Assembly (NCBI GenBank): GCA_963669155.1
Contig: OZ022576.1
Coordinates: 9,984,710-10,048,709 of the forward strand
Direction: 5' to 3'
Length of the DNA stretch: 64,000 nucleotides
From: Arbacia lixula
Taxonomy: Eukaryota > Echinodermata > Echinoidea > Arbacioida > Arbaciidae
Part shown: one piece after another, positions 1 through 12,971 of the stretch
Numbering within the stretch: the stretch's first letter is position 1
Layout: each line of letters opens with the position of its first letter
The notes under the pieces: generated by a model
The model's input: only the letters and a program-made list of their open reading frames with translations
Database searches by the model: none
What the model was told of the DNA's origin: nothing
Position numbers and translations under genes: made by a program

Positions 1-920
1 AATCTTACTAAGCCCTAGTTAGTTGCTAAAGAACATTCAGATACATGCATTTTAAGTAACTAGCTAGGCTAGTATTAAGGTTTCATGAATATAGCTCCTG
101 CACTTTATGTGGCACACAAAGAGTTAACATTGATTCCCTCTTTCATGTCTTTTGATCCGTTTATTTTTTAACAGATTTTTCAACCAGTTCTGTTACTCAA
201 CATGCTGTATTTGAATTCTTCGTCACTGTTTAAGTTTTGTATTCCATTATGCAGCATACCTCAGCTTAATGTTGCACGTGTGCTTTATGCAAGGTTTTTA
301 TTTGGTCAATAAATCCAGGCATTTACGGGCTAGTAATATATTCACTACTAACATGATTTATCTCTCTAGAGATAAATATACTGAAATATTGCTGTTGCAT
401 TAAAGTTTATTTGTTTTCATTTCGTTGTTTTTCGTTGTAAATACAGAGTCGACAAGGCAGGTCTACACATCATTTTGTTATAAATCATAACTGAACTATT
501 TGGAGTGCCTGCACGTGTTGTTTAAAATCTGTTTTTAAAATACCCCGTTCTCCCTTTTTATACCTAGTCAGTCAAACTTACAATCTGTCCACCACTTATT
601 GGACGAAATGTGTTTTTATAAACTCATTACCATAAACATTTATTTGTCTGCATCATATACATCCTCTCATTAACGACATCACATCCCTCTATGTCAGACT
701 GAATTTCATCACCTGTACATGATTGTCCTTTCTTCAGAGTTATCAAGTCACTCTATCATAAAAGTTAGTTTACGAGAGACGTAATGTATCCGTCAGTGGA
801 CAAGCATGATGAAGAATGCAGCTGATTAGTATTGCTTTATGTTAAAATAGGTACAAGGATTTTCTGAAATATTAGTGTGTTATCATATTAAATAATTTGT
901 AGACTGTATATACATTATAA
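1..920. other. AT-rich stretch, no gene seen
   Basis: I see no open frame with recognisable protein similarity and no clear repeat unit. It borders the truncated end of the LINE remnant that begins near 921. Confidence 0.5.
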
Positions 921-2565
921 TCATACATATAATCTGAAATATTTGTGTGATCTCAGAATATATATAGGTTTAGTTTGCACTTGTAGATAAATATGTATAT
1001 TTTTCGATATATCCCCACCTTTTGCGAATTGGCTTGTTAAACATAGCTGACGAAGCTGGTCCAATTTTGACGGGTGAAATTTTGGAATGGGAATAATTTG
1101 GCCCCTCTTCCACTGGCATGGAACTATGCCCTGTTGGAATGATGCGTTGAGAATAACAGCAAGAGATTGATTCACAAGCGAATTCACGAGCAACGCGTGG
1201 GGGTACGTCAGCGGATAATCCTGCTATATTACATTTTCTTTTTATTTTACATAGTTTTAAGTAAACTTCATGAGGTACATACAGATGGTGACGGTGAGTA
1301 TGCTGGTAAACCACTCCTATTAAAGGGCGGAAGGTCTGATGCTACCGAGATGAAGTGCTCATTGATAGCGTCTGTCGTTTTTTTTTGTATTTTCAGTATC
1401 ACCACGTTCGACGTTTGGAACAGCAATACATAGTGAATTTGTATATCTTTTTGTTAGAATTTTGATTTGCTTTTACCACGTTGCTGGGTTTGTTAGCTTT
1501 AATTGTGATTGTAATAATATATTTTAGTATATATCATCATCCGATCAACTTTGTTCCGTAGACGGCACCACATGGTTTTATCATTGACTAAATAGGCATT
1601 TTCCCTTTTATCGAAAACATTTTTTAATTCAGGTGTCATTCAAAGTTTATTATTATCACACATTTTAATTTCTTTAACAGGTAAAAATTTATCCAGCTCA
1701 ATCATGGTAGTATCAATAAAAATACCACACTTTTCTGATGGGTCTGAAATGTGTGGTAGTTCATTCCATGAATAACCTGTGATCCATTGATTAAATAAAG
1801 TTAAACGACTGTCTGGAATTACATGGCGAACAAACTTTTTCTTAATTTCCTTCTTTCTTCTGAATATATATTTCAATGGAGCTAGTAATACACAATTATT
1901 GGCACTCCTACAAGAGGCGACATCATTTTTACAGGTGAATACAATCTACTGTATATCTTATCTATGATATTATTCTCTCTCGTGGGTAAATGTATCACTT
2001 GATGGAAGCCATCATTGTTTGGCTGAATATTTGAATCATTCAAATCTCCCACCACAAAAATAGCGGCATCTGGGTATTCCATGAGTACATCGTCAATAAT
2101 TGTGGCAATATGATCAATATATTCATGTTGATACTGACAACGTGGTGGAAAATATAATATAAACATAACAATACATCACAATCCATTTTGCTTCAACATC
2201 ATCAGATACTTGTATAGATGAAGATACATAAAGAGCATTAAAACTGTCTAACATATAATGCGACACCTCCACCCGTTCTTCATATTCTCGAGTTAGAAAA
2301 CAGAATAAAGCCACTTAAAAGTGATTCAAATGGTGTATTTCTGTCAGTCCATGTCTCAGTTAATGCCATCAGATCATCTTTTTAATTATTGGCTACAACG
2401 TCAACCTCATCGAGTTTATTATTAATTGATCAGACATTAGATAAAAGGATACGTGGTATATCATATTGTACATTGTTAGGTTATACATACATACATATAT
2501 ATCGTTTTTCATACCTTTTTCTTTCTTGTAGATATCGGCGTATATTATGGTGTATTGAAGCTGTA
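921..2565 (-). mobile_element. Degenerate LINE (endonuclease, linker, start of reverse transcriptase)
   Basis: Read on the minus strand from about 2460 downward, broken frames give the start of an APE-type endonuclease (SINNKLDEVD, then LMALTETWTD, then GGGVALYVRQF). Next comes an endonuclease core containing PDAAIFVVGDLND (within 1882-2166), a linker with VPDSRLTLFNQWITGYSW-like residues (1640-1876) continuing to an MWCRLRNKVDR-like stretch, and the first block of a non-LTR reverse transcriptase with VPCQWKRGQIIPIPK and LTSQFAK (about 1000-1200). This order is that of CR1/jockey-type LINEs. Several stops and frameshifts are present, so it is dead. The catalytic part of the reverse transcriptase is absent: the copy ends near 921, so the 3' end is missing. 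Family assignment within non-LTR elements is inference. Confidence 0.8.
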
Positions 2566-2978
2566 AAGTCTTAGATCATGGATTCTCTGCCAAATTGCAT
2601 AGCACACGCCCACCAAGACAGTCACATTCCATGTGCCCACCAAGACATACACGTGTTTGCCTTAGTGGGAATACTCCTGTACTGTGCAAGATGTTAGTAT
2701 GTTCAGCATGTATATTGTCATGCGTGTATCCTAATCTGTCCGTTGCTTCTACACTACAATAGTAAAGGCTAATAAAGGTTTGTTTATATCTCATTTTGTG
2801 TGGCCGTGTCTCCCTTTTACGCAAGTTTCGTTTAACACATCTCTTGACGCATAATATAAGAAAATTTCCAACGCAGAAGTGATGGTTGTTTCATGACTCT
2901 TAAGTTACATACGAGTTCGTGAAAACATGTTTTTACACTGTGAAACGTCAGAAACATGGGTGGACTGTTTTGAAGGTG

Positions 2979-3060
2979 TGTATGTGTCTGTATGTGCGTG
3001 TGTGTGTGTGTGTGTGGGGGGGGGGTGGGGAATGGGGTGGGGAATGGGGGGTGGGGGGCA
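2979..3060. repeat. (TG)n followed by G-rich low-complexity tract
   Basis: TG dinucleotides run into long G runs broken by T and A. Apparent open frames across it on both strands are compositional. Confidence 0.9.
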
Positions 3061-3330
3061 CTCGGCCCCTCCTCCAAATCTTTCGACATTTCGACGCATG
3101 GTTGCTCAGATTTTACATACACTTTCCATAAATTCATACATGTACCTTGTTCGATTTTGCCCCCACGCCCCTCACACATATCTCCGAAAAACGTTTCACC
3201 ATATATTTTTATTTATAAACTCATCATTAACTTCAGAAGCGTGAAAGAAACATAAATAAATCAAGCACTTTTTGTGGCAAGGTCCAAAACTACCAAATGA
3301 AGCTTCCAGATAAATAAATAAGTGAATAAA

Positions 3331-3341
3331 TACACACACAC

Positions 3342-3395
<54 letters not shown>
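3331..3395. repeat. (CA)n microsatellite
   Basis: Nearly pure CA repeat with one CG interruption, ending in a short TA run. Confidence 0.95.
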
Positions 3396-3396
<1 letters not shown>

Positions 3397-3494
3397 CAAA
3401 GAAATTGAATGAAACGCCGGAGAAGAAAAATTGTTCGAATTTTCGGTCATAGACCTTTATCTTTATCTTTGTCTGTGATCGAAAATTCGAGTAA

Positions 3495-3547
<53 letters not shown>

Positions 3548-3560
3548 CATATATACATAT
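3495..3560. repeat. (TA)n microsatellite
   Basis: Pure TA dinucleotides grading into a TACA-type repeat. Confidence 0.95.
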
Positions 3561-4960
3561 ATACATGCATATTGAATATATGATCACACGTCATATGTGT
3601 AACAAATTCTATTCATAAAACATATCTTTCGATTCCCCTATAAACGAGATGTACAAACACACAATGTGCAGATTATCACATGATACCTTTGCATAACATA
3701 CTGACAATATTAAGAACACTGGGTGCCCAATAATGCTAGAAGGATCTACAAACCGACTTTGTCTGAACGCACCTACTTGGTGAAACCTGGATTTCATGTG
3801 AAAAGGTTCATTGTGATATTGCACATAATAGAGTAGCAGTTTTCCCCATTTTTCCCCAGATGCCATTTCTTAAAAAACCCGAAAGAAAATAAAAGTGAAA
3901 TAGAAAGAACTGCCGTAAGTTGAACCAGGGAGTCTTCTTTTCCTTTCACTCTGGTAAAATGTCAGAGCAGCATTTTATTGACATCATGAAAGGTTCAAGT
4001 TAGTTCTCCAATTTTATATCGTGCGACTAGATCTACTCAGAATGTAACTTTTCTTTTGAGAAGCGTAGAGGAATGTCTCTTCTGAATATTCCGAAGACTA
4101 GATGAAAGTGGTATCGATCTACAGCGAATGGAGATACTAAAATGAACTAAAAACCAATGGCACCAAATAGCGATATATCATCCTTTTCACTTGTATACCA
4201 TTATATATTGTACAGTTGTAAAGAGTTGGATGATGATTTTTTTTTTGCCCTTCTGGGCATAATGGACCCTTTTGATCGGAAAACCTAAAATGAAAAAGTA
4301 AAAGGTGTGTACTTACCCCCTTTTTTATAACAACTTTCTATATGTGATAAAGAGAAATACCACTTTAACATGATGGCAGGTGAAGGGGTGGGGTGGGGGG
4401 TGGGGGGGTGGGGGCATGCAATGAGAGAGATGGCCGATTAATAACGTAAGTTAAGTGTTGTTATTTAGTATCATGTAGCGCTTTCCATTCAGTATTAAAT
4501 ATTTACGCCAATAAAATAACATAAAAATATTTTGTTGCTCATTTTGAATTGATTGCTTTCACTCTTCCCTCTCTCCTTCGTCTAGCTCTTTTTTGCTCTC
4601 TTGTTGTTTGAGTTATTATTTTGAAATTAAAGGCTAGAAACGGCATGAAAAGTTCTCATTATTTTCCTTTCTCTCTATGTATGCCTGTCTGTTGTTCTCT
4701 CCCTCTCTCATTCCTAGCCTCCGCCGGTTGTCCTATGTCTGTATTTGGTGCAAAAATAAAAAAATATGTTACTCCTTGCGGATATAATCGCTAGTGATAA
4801 TCGTTTGACTCGCAATGTATGGTCAACAAGGACTTTAAAAAGGCCACGACGTTTCGTGCGCCGCTGCAGCACTTCGTGAGATATGATACAAAATGACAGT
4901 ATTACAATATGATACACAATAAAATATTATCAATAAAAGCGTACTAATTGTAAAGCAGAC
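3561..4960. other. Non-coding stretch, no gene seen
   Basis: Only short frames without recognisable similarity. A G-rich low-complexity patch sits near 4385-4415. Confidence 0.5.
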
Positions 4961-4964
4961 GTGC

Positions 4965-5312
4965 ATTTACAGGATGGAGCACGGTATCCTTGCTACTGGG
5001 TGTATGCCTAAAATTTCTTTGTAAATTGAAATTACCCCAGAAAGCCCTTTCACTAAAATCTAGCCGAATTGTCCCTACGGCGGACTACTCATAAATATTA
5101 ATGAGTCAGATGAAATGAGACTCTTTCGGGTAATGTTTCCATGTTGTCGTGTCTTGACCCGTGTACTAGAAATAGCTTGCGTGGTTAAGTCGCTGTCCGG
5201 TAAGCAGCAGATTGCAGGGTCAAATCCCGTCTGGTTCCAAGATTTTTTTCTGACTTGTTTTTCGTTCATTTACAGGATGGAGCACGCTATCCTAAAATTT
5301 CTTTGTAAATAT
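4965..5312 (+). mobile_element. tRNA-derived SINE-like unit with duplicated tail
   Basis: A tRNA-like head lies at about 5170-5243. It has an A-box-like stretch (TAGCTTGCGTGGTTAAG) and a good B box (GGGTCAAATCC) about 45 bases later, then a T-run. The following tail segment, with CATTTACAGGATGGAGCACG near 5268, also occurs near 4968, about 300 bases upstream, without the head. This suggests a full copy plus a head-less copy of the same SINE. The acceptor stem does not pair cleanly, so I do not call a working tRNA gene. A plain tRNA pseudogene is the alternative. Confidence 0.5.
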
Positions 5313-6280
5313 GACACAAAATGTTTTTTTGTAAAAAAATCAACAAACTAATCAAACAGTTGTGAAGGCAAATAGGCAATTTTATGACGATAATGCTATA
5401 TCATACATTCAGTGTTCTATCATTTTCACTGTTTTCATATCCAGAATGTGTGATATTCTCCCAATAAAATGATAACCTCCTGTTTCCATGTATTTGTTAA
5501 TGACAGTAGGATGCTTTGGCATGCACGTTTTGCTATGCTGTGTATATTAGATATTCATGTTACCCCATTGCAATACACGGGGATTTTGTCACAATTGCGA
5601 TACAACATCATTATTTTTGAATACATTGCAAATTACATAAAATGTGTTTACGGAAGGAAAATGCTTATTCTTTGAAGGTGCGAAAAAATTCACATTTTAC
5701 CTTCTTGATGATTTTCAAGATCACAAATAGACACTTAGAGACAATATTGGAAAATAAACATTCAAAGCCCAGGTCACAGCTAATTAATGCTGAATGCAGG
5801 GCGAATATAATGGCTTAATATAATATATAGTCATATATCAATATAATATATATAACATAATATAATATAATACAATATAATATAGCATACTATAATACAA
5901 CGGCTTAATGTCCATTGCAAACTTTCTATTTTTGAAAAGTGCCAGGCAATTGAAATCACTAGGGGACTTGCCCCTGATAAAGATGAGTACATTATGTGAA
6001 GTTCATCGGTTAACGTGACCAAATTTGCTTTATACACGTCCTTTTTCTCGCGTCGCCATCATTCTTTAATTGGTCATTTTATAGCTTTAATAATATTAAC
6101 TGGTGATGTGGCAACATGTCTGTTTGTGAACTTGTAATTTATCTGTTTTACTCATTGTATATTTCCATGAAACTAATTTCAGTTTCGTATAATTAGAGAG
6201 TCCTCTCTCGTCACTGACTTGTCTCTCTTCCCCTCTCTCGCCCCCCAATTATTGCACTTAATTAGAGTCCCCCGTCACCA
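5313..6280. other. AT-rich non-coding stretch
   Basis: Includes a TATAATA-type degenerate repeat around 5815-5900. No gene recognised. Confidence 0.5.
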
Positions 6281-6294
6281 TCTCTCTCTCTCTT

Positions 6295-6344
<50 letters not shown>
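6281..6344. repeat. (CT)n microsatellite
   Basis: Almost pure CT dinucleotides with a few TTTC interruptions. Confidence 0.95.
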
Positions 6345-6349
<5 letters not shown>

Positions 6350-8087
6350 TCGCTTTCATTCTCCCCTTCTATCATATGCACAAACAAAAGTGGCCTTCCA
6401 CGTGTGCGCATGAGTACATCAAATAATGGACAATCCGCGCACGCGCGACGCTCCAAAGCACGATAAAAACATGAAGAATTTGGAACCGTGTTATTCCATA
6501 TTTATACGACGTCTTTCTTCCATCTGTGGTGGGCAATGTAATTGCTTTGACGCTGCTACGAACAAGTAGTCAACCGTCAACGGAAAACTGCTACACTATA
6601 TCTGACTCGTAGTATAGGTATACACTTTAGGTGGTATACCCAGGGAAGCCAGTTCCAACCTGTGACTAACTTTTGCTCTGCACTAGTACTTGTTAAGAGA
6701 GCTTGGCAGTCGTCTGAACATTATTACATGATTGACTAAATCGGCCTACCTGTTGAAAGTGATCCAGAGAAAACAAGGTAAGCGTAATAACACGTCTTTT
6801 TATTTAACGTTTAATTTAAAACCATGGTAATTGTTTAAACCACACATACGGTCATGTTTTCTAATCAAGAACGCCCATTCACAGGCCAAGCAGATGCGAA
6901 AAAAAGATAACTCTATATTCAGAAATGCCAAGGGAAGGAGACATATCTTTCCATCCAGACATGTGATGAACTGTTAAAAAGTTCACCTGCGAATTTTTCC
7001 TAACGACAGACGTTCTGAAAACAGAGTTGGTACAAACGAAGGAGATGAATGATCTGTAATCCAGTTTAACACTCAATCCATTGGAGAAGCTTGTCAGAAT
7101 CTAACGTTGCGTGTCAGAATGAATTCCTCTTATTGCTGGCAGTGGCGTATGATACTGAGGGGCCTTGTGCCAGTGGCACCTCTCAGTCACGAGAGGAAAG
7201 TCAGTCTATGTCGTCCTTTTGACCTACGTCTCTAAACAGCACCAGTGAGGGCGAATTTCTCAAGAGCATTCTTAGGATATGGCCTAAGAAACTTATCTGT
7301 TTTGTGGCAATGACTTTGCTCTTTCACCATGTTTCATGATGAAAGAATCTTTTCCACCCTCCCTCTACACCTATTCCTCAATCTTACTTCGTATATTTCG
7401 TTTCCTATTTATTTATGTCTTTATTTCACCACCCCTCTCTTTCATTCTTTATCGTTCTTTTGTATCTTGCTCTCTATGAATCTGATACATCCTGTTAACA
7501 TGGTTAACCATCTCTATATTATTATCGACAATGTCTTTGAAACATTTTTTCTTGATAGTTCTATATTTTTTTGCACTCGTGCAATCACTTGCTGGCAGTG
7601 GAAAAAATATTCATTTACAAATTGTATGCACTGTTATACCTCTTAGCTTTTAGCTACGTGTCGTGTGTCATGGCGACCTATAGATACAAATCAGAAATCA
7701 TTAATTTGACGTATTTTTATGTTATTGTTAGGAAAAGGGAAAGAACAGTGTCAATTAGGACATACACGTTTCTGTCCTTACGTCTGGATTGACCTCTGAT
7801 TTCTACCTTTCGAAATGAATACATATCTTAAGAAGCTGTTAGGCCTGAATGCCTGGAAGGTAATGCAGTCTTTATCAAACAATTCATGAGTGTTTTTTTT
7901 ATTTGCAGTGCCTCTATCTCGGATAACCTAGTTTAATTACTTGAAAGAAATTAGTGGCAGAAAAATTGACGCACAATAGTGGTGCCGGTAATGCGTCACA
8001 TCCTGATGATAGCGCTAAATCATTATCGGAATGAACTGCCCCAACAATCCACCATTGCATCAATTTCTTTGTGAAATGTTGTCTATA
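6345..8087. other. Non-coding stretch with a diverged repeat
   Basis: No coding gene recognised. The part about 7700-7885 resembles 11250-11425 (shared pieces around AAGCTGTTAGGC and ACAATTCA), a diverged dispersed repeat. A strong donor-like AAG|GTAAGC near 6780 could be the end of a non-coding exon, but nothing else supports that. Confidence 0.35.
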
Positions 8088-8735
8088 AAATATCATTGAG
8101 CTGTATTGCCAATAGACTTAAAAAAGTATTACCTCGTATTATCCATGGTAATCAAACAGGATTTTTGTCTGGACGATTCATTGGTGAAAATATTAGAATT
8201 TTATATGACATGATTGCATTTACTGAAAGAGAAAAGATTCCTGGTATGCTTATGTTAATTGACTCTGAAAAGGCTTTTGATAGTCTTTCTCATCACTTCT
8301 TGTTTAGAACTCACCCTCTTTTTTTTTTTTTTTTTAAATTTTGGAAGCTATTTCATAAAGAGGATAAATTTGATGTACAGTGATGCATACTCTAGTGTTG
8401 TGTTCAATGGGCAAATAACATCTAGATTTCGCATAGTAAGGGGCTGTAGGCAAGGTGACCCACTTTCACCCTACTTGTTTTTGCTATGCGCGCAAATTCT
8501 TGGGATGTTAATTCGAAAGTTACAATTGGTAAAAGGACTTTCTGTCAGGCCAAAATAATTCAAGATCCTTCAGTATGCTGACGATTCTGTATTGTTTTTA
8601 GACGGCACAGCTGCCAGTTTCCACAATGTACTTCACATTTTGGATTCTTTTGGAAAGTGCAGTGGGCTTAAGATTAATATGCAGAAAACAAATGCAATTT
8701 TGATGAAACCTGAAACCTTTCCCTTTCGAAAACAC
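8088..8735 (+). mobile_element. L1/Tx1-like LINE reverse transcriptase fragment
   Basis: Plus-strand frames give a non-LTR reverse transcriptase core in order. First comes CIANRLKKVLPRIIHGNQTG (fingers), then MLMLIDSEKAFDSL (first catalytic aspartate block), a T-run with frameshift, FRIVRGCRQGDPLSPYLFLL, an in-frame stop, and the catalytic box YADD at about 8574-8585 followed by FGKCSGLKINMQKTNA. Wording such as IANRL, TGF..GR.IGENIR and RGCRQGDP fits the L1/Tx1 branch. Both ends are missing and the frame is broken, so it is a relic. Confidence 0.88.
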
Positions 8736-10074
8736 CCTTTGAACTTCAGTTAGTTCAACTTCAACTCCTTCTTTTATTTTTGTCTTGCTCTCTTTATTGG
8801 TATTGGAATATATACTTTTCCTATTGCCTACACTGAGAAATATCAAACGGATTCTTGCCGCCTTCCTTACGTCTTTTCCCACATACATTCAGTTGATTTT
8901 CTTTTAAACTATTGAAATGTTATAGATGTGTCACATTACATCACATGTAGATATAAGCTTGTTTTGTCTGAATGGAAGTATGCCACGTTCCGATGAATAT
9001 GGTGCGTGTTTAAAGACATCGACAAAACCAAATTAACTTCAAATTTCAAATTTGACAATCGTTCATATTTGGTATCAAGCAACAGTATTATTTACCACAG
9101 CAAGATTATTATATCCTTATCGTTAAATAATTAACAGTTTCTAAATTATGTTAAACTTATTGCCCATACTGGTTTGACATATAGTTCCATCGATCAACTT
9201 CCTGCAACATGATATCTATTGCGTTCGAGTACAATCATGCAAAAACACAGTTTGTATAACCAGCAACAATTGAGCAAATTGCGCATATCAATACTAAACA
9301 CTAAAAGTTATCATCGTACTAATTAAACGTTTTCGGTCACAATCTGGTCCATGATGCTCAATGTTGTACACAGTTTTTAAAACATTGCTGTTGTAAAATG
9401 TTATTCTTTTTCTACCACTGATTAATGTCGATGAATACAGACATCTTCCGCATGTAAATATGCAATTAGGCATAAATATTCAGCAAATAGTAAACGAATT
9501 TCCATTTGATGCAATTATTAAGGTAATTTTCACGCTTTTTCATAATTGATTGCTCTTATTGGTAACAAATATATTCCACAACTCACCGCTTCCAATCACT
9601 GACACCTCTTATTCAAAACACGCATTCGTTGAAAAAGTACATGGTACATAAAGCATTTTCGGCTTTGTATTATCATGCATGGCCATGAAGCCTTTCTCGC
9701 CGCCTTCTAAGACCACAGAGATCTGGAGAAAAAAAAATGTAACAAGCATTATTGTCCCTCCTCGTTCTGGCGTCCACCTACACTACTCGACAATCAACAC
9801 TTAAAGTAATACAATCACGTTTCATTCACATTCCTTCATCCATGCCATGCAGTGAAGCTGTTCAGGATGAATCCGGACAATAAAACAAATGCCCAATTGA
9901 CGGCCTGTGTGCAAACGAACCCAGTGCCACGTTCGTGAGGAAAGGTGAAGCGTCTTACACGTTAAATAAGCTTCAAATTATTCGTCCTGGGTATTGTCTG
10001 TACAAGAAAATCGCATATCAAATGAATATTTGAAATGCGGGAGATATGTCTACAAGAGGAAGAGTGTGTGTGTC

Positions 10075-10112
<38 letters not shown>

Positions 10113-10280
10113 GAGAGAAGAGAGAGAAGGAAGAGGGGTGTGGAGAATGTGAGTAGAGGAATAAGGAAACTATAAGATCAAATCTAGAAGAATTTGATGG
10201 GCGAGATATATGGAATATGATAAAACTGAAAATATAATTGATCATTCGCAATTATGCTTGCATCAAACTGTTTCCCGACA
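8736..10280. other. Non-coding AT-rich stretch
   Basis: No gene seen. A (TG)n(AG)n microsatellite lies at about 10066-10112. Confidence 0.5.
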
Positions 10281-10462
10281 TACAGTCAAACCTATTTTAG
10301 TGGCCACCTGTCTATAACAGGCAACCTGTTTATAGTGGCCACTAAAATAATTCCCCCAGAGAGGGATCACATGTTAAAGAACTTGTTTATAGCAGCCACC
10401 TGTCTATAAAGGCCACAATTTTTCTTTCCATTGAGTGGCCACTGTAGACAGGTTTCACTGTA
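10281..10462. mobile_element. MITE with TACAGTSAAACCT terminal inverted repeats
   Basis: It begins TACAGTCAAACCT and ends AGGTTTCACTGTA, imperfect inverted repeats with TA at both ends, as expected for Tc1/mariner-type insertion. The interior carries several copies of GTGGCCAC and CCACCTGTCTATA in both orientations. A second element with the same ends lies at 60616-60831. Confidence 0.75.
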
Positions 10463-12390
10463 TATTATATGTATATAAAATATATAAGTGAAAAGATGTC
10501 TTAAGGATAGCTATTCATATTTTACTGGGAGCCTATTAATCTCCTTTTATTTATAATCCTCTACAATTCCGATACAATCATATTTAACAAATTTTACTTC
10601 AAAACCTTTTGAATGTTTGAAGAGTGCATTCAGGTATCATTTTAGATATTGCTATAGTTCAGTTATACCTTCTTCTGTTGGACAGAATTATTCTTCGAAC
10701 GAAAATAAAAGGTTTCACTATGTTCTACCTAATAACACTAGTTGACTCTCACCATGCGTATACACCAATAAAATGCTGTTGACAAAACTTATGGCAGTCA
10801 ATCAATAACTAATTTATAACCAACACTTCTGTCTGCAATTCGCAAATGTGAACATTTTTTTTTAATGTGACCGCGTATAGGTTTATTGGAGACCATCTAC
10901 CTACCTTTCACCCGGCGTTTATATTGGATACTGCACTCCTTACCTTAATATGCAGTCATTGTCCACTTTTTTTTTATTTTAAGGGAATGACGGAACTTAC
11001 GTCGATCAAACTTGAGAAGTGTACAACTTTTTGTTTTACAGAATGAAGGCTGCATTTCTTCTTTACTTATTTCTAGTATACTATTATTTTTATTTCGAAC
11101 TCGAGCTAGAAGTTGCCGCACCTGAACAAAAAGCAATTATAAATGACATGTATTCTTTTTCCTCTAAGTGTTGAGAAAAGTGTCGTGTGTAATTTTCGGA
11201 AACCTGTACCAAACATAGCAACAATCGTTCCATTTAGCTATTGTATATGTGATTGTTAGGCAAGACAGGAGAATGACAGCGTCAATGGAGGCTACCTTGG
11301 TGACTTCTGATTAGTCTTTCATTTCAATGAGTGCACAATTTAGTAAGCTGTTAGGCACGAATTGTCATGAAGGACATGCATTCATTATTACACAATTCAG
11401 CGTGTTTTTCCATTTGTACGATATTCTGGTTTCTGGAAGAAAATAAATTGCAGCAGTGACAGAATAATGCATGAAAATAGCCCTTTTATTTTTTTTTTCA
11501 TGTTGAAGGTAAAACTAATCCTAAGTTTAAGTAGGGGGGAAAAAATGATCGAGTTTGAGACTGTCTATTGGATATTGGCAAGATCAGATGTAACATCCCT
11601 CCCAACCTGAAATATATATATAAAAAAAAACAAGCAGATGATCCTTACTTTCAAGAGGCGAATTGTGTGTATTTGTGTCTGTATTTTTCACCCTGTGTTG
11701 TTGTAAAACCCTTCATTCATGCCGTGTTAAACTTCCCCGATTGTACTTAGCGATCTAATTTTCGTATCATCGCATATTGGCTATTAAAAAAAGTAGGCCA
11801 GTAAGTGTTCCGAGCATTTAACGATTATAGTGCGGGCGCATGAATGTATGTGTGTTCTTCAAGATAAGTGAGTGGATTGAGCTACAGCGGCGGCACAATT
11901 ATGTGCTAAAAGGTAATTGCATTTATTAATATACGGCAAAAGTACACATCCTTACATTTAGAATGGAATGATTCATCCATTAAAAGTGCGTACATTCCAT
12001 GAATGCTCAAATGTCACCATCAATTGAAATTGAGCAGATACAAGGACAACAATTTGTACTTATTAGTAATTTGTTTTAATAAAACCATACATTTTACGTT
12101 AATTGTAAACACGCAAGCACAATCAATCGAAGTCTAAATGATTATTCATGTGATGTCTTCATTCTCACAATTTTCCAGTTCTCTATAATTGAAGCGTAGC
12201 CAACAATTGTTGTTTTATTTTCCACAACTCACTGCACACAATTTGTTACCGATTAAGCTCTAATTGGTAACACGGAGTCGGAAAATAATTCCACCCTTCC
12301 GTAAACTTGTTCGTGGCGCACATTCTTGACACATTCTTTTCATTGCTTTTATTGTAAACACAACAAAACAAGTATGTCCCCAAAATAGCA
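10463..12390. other. Non-coding stretch with diverged repeats
   Basis: No gene seen. The 11250-11425 segment is a distant relative of 7700-7885. Short shared pieces (TTCCACAACTCAC, TTGGTAACA) link 9560-9600 and 12220-12270. Confidence 0.4.
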
Positions 12391-12971
12391 GAACTTGTCA
12401 GGATTGTACCTTCACTTATTGACTAACTTTCGTGTGACAATCACATTAATCTACTCAGTCATGCATGAGTGAGCGCACATTAAAGGAAAAAAAAATCACT
12501 TCTCAAAAGTCACAAGGGTAATTTGGGGATTTTGTCATATGAATTTTAATGAATTCCCTTTCTGGTACATAATTTATGTCTTTTCATTGTTTATCATCCA
12601 TCTCTCGACGCACTATTCCGACACTAAACCCATTGTTCTGGTTGAGTGAGCAGAGTTTAAAAAATATTCATCCCTCTTGAGTTCGAAACTTTTAAAACCC
12701 CTTATTTTAGTGAATTTTGTTTTGACAAAGATGTAACATGACCTGTTATGTGAACATAAGAAGTCATTTTCATGCCATAGTTGAGTGAATACACTTAAAA
12801 AATCGCACAAGAAATACCAAATGTACTGTTGAAACAGCATAAACAATTACCCTTGTGACTTCTGAAAAGTTACAATTTTGCCTTGAATGTGTGCTCACTC
12901 ATGCATGACTGAGTGGATTAATGTGATATTTACACGGAAGTTAGTCAATAAGTGAAGGTACAATCCTGCCA
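12391..12971. mobile_element. Foldback element upstream of the GPCR
   Basis: The left arm (about 12391-12530) and right arm (about 12840-12971) are inverted copies of roughly 130 bases, sharing for example CAGGATTGTACCTTCACTTA, CACTCAGTCATGCATGAGTG and AAGTCACAAGGGTAATT. About 310 bases of unrelated sequence separate them. The inner end of the GPCR open frame (from 12952) runs into the right arm, which argues against the upstream methionine as the real start. Confidence 0.8.

Noticed and set aside
2905-3550. Frames rich in Pro/His/Thr, Cys/Val or Tyr/Ile
   Set aside because: Translations of (TG)n, (CA)n and (TA)n microsatellites.
5165-5245. Functional tRNA gene
   Set aside because: A and B boxes are present but the arms do not pair well, and the unit continues into a repeated SINE-like tail.
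6600-6780. Possible 5' UTR exon of the GPCR ending at AAG|GTAAGC
   Set aside because: Only the donor is convincing. No transcription start or conserved feature supports it.
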